Positions 6,291 to 11,286 of a stretch of 11,286 nucleotides of DNA are shown here, piece after piece. The position numbers and the translations under genes are program-made. Origin of the DNA: Lachnospiraceae bacterium UBA7784. Its GTDB lineage: Bacteria; Bacillota; Clostridia; Lachnospirales; Lachnospiraceae. Position 1 is the stretch's first letter, and each line of letters starts with the position of its first letter. Location: NCBI GenBank assembly GCA_002480925.1, contig DLDA01000018.1, positions 1 to 11,286 on the forward strand, in the 5' to 3' direction. The notes under the pieces were generated by a model. That model worked only from the letters and a program-made list of their open reading frames with translations, had not been told where the DNA came from and searched no databases.

Positions 6291-7445
6291 ATGAAAAAAC
6301 GTATTTTTTCCGTGATCATGGCAATGGTCTTTTCTGCCACCCTTTTAATGCCTGTGGCTGCGAGGGCAGATGATTACTATGAGGACAGTGAAGGGGATTA
6401 CGATTACAGTGATGATTACTCTATTGATGACGACTACAGTGATGACAATGACGACTATGATGAAGATGTGCCTGTCGACTATTCAAATGCAGCCTTAAAG
6501 GATACTGACCTTACTGTTCTGGCATCAAAGGACTGGGGGGATTCGTATACAGCTTCGGGACAGATTGAGATAACCGGACTTCCTGAGGGTTCATACGCAG
6601 ACGACGAGGATATATCAAATATCACAAGCCAGAATCCCAATATCAAGGCTGACTCATACAGTCTTTCTATTTCTGAAAATGTGCTCGAGTTTGAAGTCGA
6701 GGGAACAGGAAGCACCACGATCTCATTTATGCTAGGGACAAAGCAGCTTTCGTTTCATCTTAGAATTCTGGTTCCACTAAGCATGAAATCAAATTCCTAT
6801 GTGCTTACAAGGGGACATAAGGTAAAGCTTAAGCTCTCTGGTGATAAGAGCGGAGTAAAGCTTAAGTACCAGAGCCTTAAGCCTTCTGTTGCCTCGGTAA
6901 ACAGCAGGGGTCAGGTAAAGGCAAAGAAGCCTGGCACAGCCGTAATAAGGATCACAGCTGATTATGGTGAGACAAAGGACTATATAGGTACTGTGATAAA
7001 TGTGACAACAAGCAAGAAATCAGCTGTATTCAGATGGGCAAGAAGCTATGCTGCAAAGAGCAAATACAGTCAGGCTAAAAGGATGCAGAAGGGATACTAT
7101 GACTGCTCGTCACTTGTCTGGAGAGCCTATAAGAGCAGAGGCATATCACTTTTGAATAAAAACTATGCGCCTACAGCAGCTGACCTCGCCAAATATCTGG
7201 TCGGAAAGGGCAGGAAGGTAGGAAATGCATCTTTAAGTAACTTCGATTCAGGAAAGTTCCAGATCGGAGATCTGATGTTTGAGACAGGTGCAAAGAACGG
7301 CAGATATGATGGGATCTACCATGTCGAGATGTTCGGTGGATATGCCCTTAATGATTTTGATGAAAGCGGAAAGCCGGAGTTATCCTATAATTTCGCCAAC
7401 CTTCAGTATTATCCTAACTCTGCCAATATCATCTGCCGGCCTTAG
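6291..7445 (+). CDS. Secreted NlpC/P60-type peptidase with Asp/Tyr-rich segment and bacterial Ig-like domain
   Basis: The 384-residue precursor begins with a clear signal peptide (MKKRIFSVIM, hydrophobic to about residue 22, cleavage after ARA at 24-26). Residues 27-64 are an unusual acidic stretch of Asp, Tyr and Ser (DDYS repeated), probably disordered and cation-binding. Residues about 165-240 form a bacterial Ig-like (Big_2) domain: LKPSVASVNSRGQVKAKKPGTAVIRI (196-221). Residues about 245-384 are an NlpC/P60 (CHAP-like) domain with the nucleophile in YDCSSLVWRAY (Cys272) and histidine in HVEMFGGY (His344), expected to cut peptidoglycan peptides. An in-frame ATG at 6231 lies inside the preceding terminator, so the ATG at 6291 with AAAGGA (6278-6283) is chosen. 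It probably acts in wall turnover. Its own promoter is not obvious in the 37 bases after the terminator, and no clear terminator follows. Confidence 0.85.
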   Translation: MKKRIFSVIMAMVFSATLLMPVAARADDYYEDSEGDYDYSDDYSIDDDYSDDNDDYDEDVPVDYSNAALKDTDLTVLASKDWGDSYTASGQIEITGLPEGSYADDEDISNITSQNPNIKADSYSLSISENVLEFEVEGTGSTTISFMLGTKQLSFHLRILVPLSMKSNSYVLTRGHKVKLKLSGDKSGVKLKYQSLKPSVASVNSRGQVKAKKPGTAVIRITADYGETKDYIGTVINVTTSKKSAVFRWARSYAAKSKYSQAKRMQKGYYDCSSLVWRAYKSRGISLLNKNYAPTAADLAKYLVGKGRKVGNASLSNFDSGKFQIGDLMFETGAKNGRYDGIYHVEMFGGYALNDFDESGKPELSYNFANLQYYPNSANIICRP

Positions 7446-7468
7446 ACTGGATTTATTTCAAAAAAGGC

Positions 7469-7496
7469 TTGCATTTTTGGAGAAATGTGGTATAAT
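7469..7496 (+). promoter_or_regulatory. Extended -10 promoter of the HPr-like gene
   Basis: A consensus TATAAT (7491-7496) is preceded by TGG (7488-7490), giving an extended -10. TTGCAT (7469-7474) is a plausible -35 at 16 bases. Transcription near 7503 leaves a leader of about 80 bases before the start codon. This is one of the strongest-looking promoters in the window. Confidence 0.8.
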
Positions 7497-7582
7497 ACGA
7501 CTCAATGCAGAGGGAACGGTTTTTGAGTTTAAGGGTTTCCATGCTTTGACTATGAATGCAAGTATGTACACGAGGTGATACT

Positions 7583-7807
7583 ATGAAGTTTATGATACGT
7601 TTACACAGCCCTAAGGATGCAGAGGAGTTCGTAAAGATAGCATCAGGATACGATTATGATATCGATCTGAAGACCGGTGCTGCTTATCTTGATGCCAAGT
7701 CCCTTCTTGGAGTGATTTCATGTGCCATTGATAAGAAGGCAATGGTGATCTGCCCTAAGGGAGCGTCAGATTTCAGGAACAGCGTTGCGAAGTTTGCTGT
7801 AGCATAA
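7583..7807 (+). CDS. HPr-like protein lacking the phospho-histidine
   Basis: The 74-residue protein has the HPr (PTS phosphocarrier) fold pattern. VKIASGYDYDIDL (17-29), the regulatory-serine region AKSLLGVISCAID (38-50; Ser40 corresponds to HPr Ser46) and a final helix (61-72) align in order, though it is shorter than the usual 85-90 residues. The active-site motif GxHARPA is replaced by RLHSPKDA (6-13); my alignment puts Ser9 where the catalytic histidine belongs, with His8 one residue early. It is therefore unlikely to carry phosphate from enzyme I, but may keep a Crh-like regulatory role through Ser40. Such histidine-less HPr-like proteins are, as I recall, common in Lachnospiraceae. The start at 7583 is fixed by GAGGTGA (7572-7578); an earlier in-frame ATG at 7556 has no ribosome site. 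It has its own strong promoter and terminator, with no other PTS gene beside it. Confidence 0.8.
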   Translation: MKFMIRLHSPKDAEEFVKIASGYDYDIDLKTGAAYLDAKSLLGVISCAIDKKAMVICPKGASDFRNSVAKFAVA

Positions 7808-7825
7808 GAGAGGCAGATGGCATAG

Positions 7826-7858
7826 GACCCTGATGGATTTCCATCAGGGTCTTTTTTT
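7826..7858 (+). terminator. Terminator of the HPr-like gene
   Basis: GACCCTGATGG (7826-7836) and CCATCAGGGTC (7841-7851) form a perfect 11-base-pair stem with an ATTT loop, followed by seven T. This is a textbook intrinsic terminator, so hcp must use a promoter in the roughly 100 bases that follow. Confidence 0.95.
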
Positions 7859-7873
7859 ATTAAATTTAATATG

Positions 7874-7887
7874 GTTGTTTTTACAAC
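7874..7887 (+). promoter_or_regulatory. Candidate FNR/CRP-type operator upstream of hcp
   Basis: GTTGT (7874-7878) and ACAAC (7883-7887) are perfect inverted arms separated by TTTT, the 5-4-5 geometry of CRP/FNR-family sites. A related GTAACAA follows directly (7888-7894). In anaerobes hcp is commonly controlled by HcpR, a CRP/FNR-family regulator responding to nitrosative stress, so the position is apt. I could not place a convincing -35/-10 pair here; the AT-rich stretch near 7915-7922 is the best -10 candidate. Confidence 0.5.
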
Positions 7888-7957
7888 GTAACAATCATGC
7901 AGACTCTGATATCCTTATATACGGAAAATCAATCACGAAATATCAGTGGAGGTAGAA

Positions 7958-9598
7958 ATGGACAATCAGATGTTTTGTTATCAGTGTCAGGAGACAGCAG
8001 GATGCAAGGGATGCACAATATCAGGTGTATGTGGAAAGAAGCCTGAGGTAGCAAGGATGCAGGATCTTCTGATCTATGTGACTAAGGGACTTTCAGCTGT
8101 CACAAGCGCTCTTAGAAAGAATGGAGCAGCGATACCGGAGGATGTCAACCATCTTGTAACGGTAAATCTCTTTACAACGATTACAAATGCCAATTTTGAT
8201 CTGGATTCGATAGAGGAGAAGGTTGTAAGGACTCTTGAGAAGAAGGAGGAGCTTCTGGCAGGACTAAAGGAGTCACAGAGGAAGAGCCTGCCTGATGCTG
8301 CATTATGGAATGGAGACAGGGAAAGCTTCGATGAGAAGGCAAAAGAGGTCGGAGTCCTTTCTACGAAAGATCAGGACATCAGGTCATTAAGAGAGCTTAT
8401 CACATACGGATTAAAGGGACTTTCTGCATATACTAAGCATGCGAACGCTCTTTTAAAGGAGGATCCTTCTGTAGACGAGTTCATTCAGGAGACCCTTGCA
8501 AAGACTCTTGATGATTCTCTTACTGTCGATGATCTGGTAAAGCTTACTCTTGAGACCGGAAAGGCCGGAGTAAACGGCATGGCACTTCTTGATTCGGCAA
8601 ATACCAGCACATATGGAAATCCAGAGATCACAAGTGTGGATATAGGTGTAAGGAATAATCCTGGAATCCTTATATCAGGACATGACCTTAAGGATCTTGA
8701 GATGCTTCTTGAGCAGACAAAGGGAACAGGCGTCGATGTCTATACACATTCCGAGATGCTTCCTGCTCATTATTATCCTTTCTTCAAGAAGTATGATAAC
8801 TTTGCCGGAAACTATGGAAACGCATGGTGGAAGCAGAAGGAGGAGTTCGAAAGCTTCAACGGACCTATCCTTATGACCACCAACTGCATAGTACCTCCAA
8901 AGGATTCTTATAAGGACAGGCTCTTTACCACAGGTGCCTGCGGATATCCGGGATGTAAGCATATCGATGCTCCTTACGGACAGGAGAAGGATTTCTCTCC
9001 TATAATTGAGCTTGCAAAAAAGTGCAAGGCACCTGATCAGATAGAAACAGGTAAGATTGTAGGCGGCTTCGCCCATGAGCAGGTATTCGCACTTGCAGAC
9101 AAGATAGTAGATGCGGTAAAGAGCGGTGCTATAAAGAAGTTTGTCGTAATGGCCGGCTGTGACGGCAGAGCTAAGTCGAGAAGCTACTATACAGACTTTG
9201 CAAAGGCTCTTCCAAAGGATGCAGTGATCCTTACCGCAGGCTGCGCAAAGTATAAGTACAACAAGCTTGACCTTGGGGATATAAATGGAATTCCAAGAGT
9301 TCTTGATGCCGGACAGTGCAACGATTCATATTCACTTGCTCTTATTGCCTTAAAGCTGAAGGAGATCTTCGGGCTTTCAGATGTAAACGAGCTTCCGATC
9401 GTTTATAACATAGCCTGGTATGAGCAGAAGGCAGTCATAGTTCTTCTTGCCCTTCTCTATCTGGGTGTGAAGAATATCCATCTGGGACCAACCCTTCCGG
9501 CCTTCCTTTCTCCAAATGTCGCAAAGGTCCTTGTTGACAATTTCGGCATAGCAGGAATCGGTAGTGTAGAGGACGATATGAAGCTCTTTTTCGAGTAA
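7958..9598 (+). CDS. hcp: Hybrid cluster protein (NO reductase/hydroxylamine reductase)
   Basis: Hcp is a cytosolic iron-sulfur protein that reduces nitric oxide and, in vitro, hydroxylamine; it protects anaerobes from nitrosative stress. The 546-residue length is normal. The N-terminal cluster is bound by Cys7, Cys10, Cys19 and Cys25 (CYQCQETAG...[10 protein letters not shown]), the short spacing of strict anaerobes. All hybrid-cluster ligands are visible: His242 (SGHDLKD), Glu266 ([11 protein letters not shown]), Cys310 (TTNCIVPP), Cys401 (AGCDGR), Cys429 (TAGCAKY), Cys454 (GQCNDSYS), Glu489 and Lys491 (WYEQKA). GGAGG (7948-7952) sets the ATG at 7958; the in-frame GTG at 7946 overlaps that site. 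No hcr reductase gene is adjacent, so electrons must come from another partner. It forms its own unit between the HPr terminator and the argC promoter. Confidence 0.97.
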   Translation: MDNQMFCYQCQETAGCKGCTISGVCGKKPEVARMQDLLIYVTKGLSAVTSALRKNGAAIPEDVNHLVTVNLFTTITNANFDLDSIEEKVVRTLEKKEELLAGLKESQRKSLPDAALWNGDRESFDEKAKEVGVLSTKDQDIRSLRELITYGLKGLSAYTKHANALLKEDPSVDEFIQETLAKTLDDSLTVDDLVKLTLETGKAGVNGMALLDSANTSTYGNPEITSVDIGVRNNPGILISGHDLKDLEMLLEQTKGTGVDVYTHSEMLPAHYYPFFKKYDNFAGNYGNAWWKQKEEFESFNGPILMTTNCIVPPKDSYKDRLFTTGACGYPGCKHIDAPYGQEKDFSPIIELAKKCKAPDQIETGKIVGGFAHEQVFALADKIVDAVKSGAIKKFVVMAGCDGRAKSRSYYTDFAKALPKDAVILTAGCAKYKYNKLDLGDINGIPRVLDAGQCNDSYSLALIALKLKEIFGLSDVNELPIVYNIAWYEQKAVIVLLALLYLGVKNIHLGPTLPAFLSPNVAKVLVDNFGIAGIGSVEDDMKLFFE

Positions 9599-9612
9599 AA
9601 GGTAAAAATGTC

Positions 9613-9642
9613 CTGTCACTTTTTATTTCGTTGTGTTATAAT
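9613..9642 (+). promoter_or_regulatory. Extended -10 promoter of argC
   Basis: TATAAT (9637-9642) is preceded by TGT (9634-9636), an extended -10. A weak -35 CTGTCA (9613-9618) is 18 bases upstream. It begins 15 bases after the hcp stop codon and predicts a start near 9649. Confidence 0.7.
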
Positions 9643-9657
9643 ACAAGACAGCAATGG

Positions 9658-9680
9658 CGCCCTGTGTCAGGGCGTCTTTT
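9658..9680 (+). terminator. Terminator-like hairpin in the argC leader
   Basis: CGCCCTG (9658-9664) and CAGGGCG (9668-9674) pair perfectly around a 3-base TGT loop, followed by TCTTTT (9675-9680). It may end hcp transcripts. Because it lies just after the predicted argC start point, it would also sit at the very 5' end of the argC mRNA and could attenuate it. The T tract is short, so efficiency is uncertain. Confidence 0.65.
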
Positions 9681-9726
9681 GCGGTTTATCAGGAATTAGA
9701 AAATACTTTTGAAGGAAAGGAACAAG

Positions 9727-10662
9727 ATGAAACCTAAGGTATATATTGACGGGAAGAGCGGTACGACAGGACTTCAGATCTATGACCGGATTGCAGGAAG
9801 GGATGATCTGGAGCTTATGCTTATTGATCCTGATAAGAGACATGACGTAGAGGAGAGAAAAAGACTTATCAATTCTGCCGACATAGTCTTCTTATGTCTG
9901 CCTGATAAGGAGGCCATAAATGCGGTTACTCTTGTAGAGAATCCTAAGACAACCATAATTGATGCCTCGACGGCTCACCGTACATCAGATGACTTCGTAT
10001 ATGGATTTCCTGAGCTCTGTCCGGGCCAGCGTGAGAAGATAGCGGCTTCACACAGGATAGCTAATCCCGGCTGCCATGCCACAGGCTTTATAAGCATTGT
10101 TTCGCCTCTCATACAGTCTGGGATCCTTCCCCGCGACTACCCTGTAAGCTTCTTTTCTCTGACCGGATATTCCGGCGGCGGCAAGAAGATGATAGCCGAT
10201 TACGAGGCCTCTGACAGACCAGAGACCCTTTCCTCTCCAGGTATCTATGGCCGAAGCCTCTGCCATAAGCATATACCGGAGATGGTAAAGTACACTGGGC
10301 TTTCCTATTCGCCGGCCTTTCTTCCTGTGGTCTGTGACTATTACAAGGGAATGGCCGGGACCCTTACCCTGCAGAACAGGCTCTTAAACGGTACACCTGA
10401 TGCAAGGGGGATCTGGGAATTCTTAAGGAGCTTCTATGAGGGAGAGGTCTTCATCTCCGTAGCTGACTTTGAGGACAAGCCAGCTACCCTCTATGCCAAT
10501 GAGCTTGCCGGAACCAACCTTCTGAAGATATATGTAAGCGGTGGCAGTGACTATACAGCAATCACCTCTGTATTCGATAACCTGGGAAAGGGCGCTTCAG
10601 GAGCCGCAGTCCAGAACATGAACATCGCTCTGGGACTCGATGAGACGGAGGGGCTTGTCTGA
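9727..10662 (+). CDS. argC: N-acetyl-gamma-glutamyl-phosphate reductase, short type
   Basis: ArgC makes N-acetylglutamate 5-semialdehyde by NADPH-dependent reduction of N-acetylglutamyl phosphate, the third step of arginine/ornithine synthesis. The 311-residue protein is of the shorter 'type 2' form rather than the roughly 345-residue form. It shows the nucleotide-binding start VYIDGKSGTTGLQI (5-18), DIVFLCLPDKEA (52-63), the catalytic cysteine in ANPGCHATGF (Cys116), TGYSGGGKKM (146-155), the conserved HKHIPEM (180-186) and the C-terminal GKGASGAAVQNMNIALG (287-303). AGGAAAGG (9713-9720) is six bases before the chosen ATG; the upstream in-frame TTG at 9709 lacks a ribosome site. No other arginine gene adjoins it, which is unusual since argC often leads argCJBD clusters; the rest must lie elsewhere. 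Confidence 0.95.
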   Translation: MKPKVYIDGKSGTTGLQIYDRIAGRDDLELMLIDPDKRHDVEERKRLINSADIVFLCLPDKEAINAVTLVENPKTTIIDASTAHRTSDDFVYGFPELCPGQREKIAASHRIANPGCHATGFISIVSPLIQSGILPRDYPVSFFSLTGYSGGGKKMIADYEASDRPETLSSPGIYGRSLCHKHIPEMVKYTGLSYSPAFLPVVCDYYKGMAGTLTLQNRLLNGTPDARGIWEFLRSFYEGEVFISVADFEDKPATLYANELAGTNLLKIYVSGGSDYTAITSVFDNLGKGASGAAVQNMNIALGLDETEGLV

Positions 10663-10684
10663 GCAGGTATTTATATAAATAATA

Positions 10685-10719
10685 ACCGCCGTCCCTTTTT
10701 GGAGTGAACGGCGGTACTT
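10685..10719. terminator. Hairpin between convergent genes, probably bidirectional
   Basis: ACCGCCGT (10685-10692) and ACGGCGGT (10708-10715) form a perfect 8-base-pair stem with a 15-base loop. On the plus strand ACTTTAT follows; on the minus strand the 3' flank is TATTATTT. Both tracts are weak, but the position between two convergent genes fits shared termination. Confidence 0.65.
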
Positions 10720-10724
10720 TATGA

Positions 10725-11111
10725 TCATTTACTTCCAATTCCTTTCATCACCATCTCCGCTGCCTTCTCTGCAAGCCCGTCGATATCAGTATCATCCGGA
10801 TGAGACTTTCTGTAGTTCTCATATATCCCTGGTATGCAGTTCAGGTAGGCTTCTGTAAACCTGCCGTCCTTTGTGTCGGTGCAGTAGGGATGGAAGGCAC
10901 TCTTTTCGGATGTAAAGATGGAGTGGAAGAACCGGTCTCTGAACGTATTGCCATCGTTTGTAAGGAGAAGGTTCCTGATCTGCGGATCAGCGGTTTCTAA
11001 GAACTCATAGATGGCTCTGATGTCAGAGACAGGGTCTTTCGTGAACCTGTCGGATAGGAGCGATGCGATGCTGTCTGCAAGAGAGCAGTCAGCTTTAATA
11101 GTGTCTGTCAT
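10725..11111 (-). CDS. Small protein, possibly a TetR-type ligand-binding domain without HTH
   Basis: The 128-residue acidic, helical, cytosolic protein has no signal peptide or membrane segment. IRAIYEFLETADPQIRNLLLTNDGNTFRDRFFHSIF (about 31-66) resembles the C-terminal effector-binding half of TetR/AcrR regulators, where a similar 'LLLSxNGDxxF' stretch is common. The N-terminal DNA-binding helix-turn-helix is absent, and the roughly 60 bases upstream do not encode one. The likeness is weak and could be misleading. On the minus strand an AAAGGA lies five bases before the ATG, so translation from this start is credible and the gene is probably intact as written. It converges on argC and is preceded by the structured repeat at 11171-11262. 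It could be a hypothetical protein of unrelated fold or the remnant of a regulator. Confidence 0.6.
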   Translation of the reverse strand: MTDTIKADCSLADSIASLLSDRFTKDPVSDIRAIYEFLETADPQIRNLLLTNDGNTFRDRFFHSIFTSEKSAFHPYCTDTKDGRFTEAYLNCIPGIYENYRKSHPDDTDIDGLAEKAAEMVMKGIGSK

Positions 11112-11170
11112 GATGGTCCTTTCTGTCTGTTACTCTCCCCCTTAGGCTTTTTCTGGTTGTTACTATTCAC

Positions 11171-11262
11171 GGCACCTCCCCAATCAGACCGCAGACCAAC
11201 CGCGCTTACGCGCGTTTGCCGCATCTTCGATGCTAAAAGTCTGCGGTTGCTGGGGAGGTTCC
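11171..11262 (-). ncRNA. Candidate structured RNA or leader element (branched inverted repeat)
   Basis: An outer stem ACCTCCCC/GGGGAGGT (11174-11181 with 11252-11259) is followed by a 6/4-base internal loop and an inner stem ACCGCAGAC/GTCTGCGGT (11188-11196 with 11239-11247). The inner stem closes a junction holding two perfect hairpins: CGCGC/GCGCG (11201-11214) and GCATC/GATGC (11221-11233). Read on the minus strand the first hairpin has the loop GTAA, a GNRA tetraloop, which favours that strand as the RNA. No T run follows on either strand, so it is not a simple terminator. It would sit about 60 bases upstream of the 11111 start codon as a leader element. I do not recognise a known riboswitch class. 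A DNA-level repeat or extragenic palindrome is the alternative. Confidence 0.5.
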
Positions 11263-11286
11263 TTTATGTGAAAAATGTTCTCGCCG

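Noticed and set aside
5783..6340. A 185-codon minus-strand open frame across the kinase-like gene and terminator.
   Set aside because: It spans the strong plus-strand terminator and two well-supported genes, and its translation matches no family.
7445..7480. An AAAAAGG...TTTTT hairpin as terminator for the NlpC/P60 gene.
   Set aside because: Only an A/T-only five-base stem with a long loop can be formed; this is too weak to call.
11171..11262. The branched repeat as an intrinsic terminator or transposon end.
   Set aside because: No T tract follows on either strand, and no transposase, target duplication or matching second copy is present in the window.

Overview
The window looks like chromosomal DNA of a low-to-mid GC anaerobic Firmicute, most likely a Lachnospiraceae (Clostridia) member. 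The signs are a T-box leader, strong GGAGG ribosome sites with ATG starts, AGA/AGG/ATA-rich codon use, an oxygen-sensitive hybrid cluster protein, an HPr-like protein without the catalytic histidine, and compact operons separated by stem-loop/U-run terminators. The assignment rests on gene content and style; no rRNA or other marker is present. I see no mobile element, CRISPR array, tRNA or rRNA.

Layout. (1) 50-1515: a consensus promoter, a full T-box riboswitch and a single BASS-family sodium-coupled transporter gene, closed by a terminator. (2) 1523-3736: a promoter and a three-gene run: a secreted right-handed beta-helix protein, a stand-alone LUD-domain protein and the tRNA wobble methyltransferase TrmL. 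(3) 3743-6253: an ion-transporter-superfamily (NhaD/citrate type) membrane protein followed 14 bases later by a cytidylate-kinase-like P-loop protein, closed by a strong terminator. (4) 6291-7445: a secreted NlpC/P60-type wall hydrolase with an Asp/Tyr-rich N-terminus and a bacterial Ig-like domain. (5) 7469-7858: an extended -10 promoter, a small HPr-like protein and a terminator. (6) 7859-9598: hybrid cluster protein Hcp, preceded by an FNR/CRP-sized palindrome. (7) 9613-10662: a short-type N-acetyl-gamma-glutamyl-phosphate reductase (ArgC) with its own promoter and a terminator-like hairpin in its leader, then a shared hairpin facing a convergent gene. (8) 10725-11286, minus strand: a small protein resembling the ligand-binding half of a TetR regulator, preceded by an elaborate branched inverted repeat that folds like a structured RNA.

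Most units are independent housekeeping or accessory genes rather than one pathway. Nitrosative-stress defence (Hcp), arginine synthesis (ArgC), tRNA modification (TrmL), wall turnover (NlpC/P60) and transport (BASS, NhaD-type) can be named. The least explained elements are the branched structure at 11171-11262, the T-box placed on a BASS transporter, the HPr-like protein without its phospho-histidine, and the kinase-like partner of the ion transporter. Nothing here amounts to a clearly new multi-gene system; these are the best leads.
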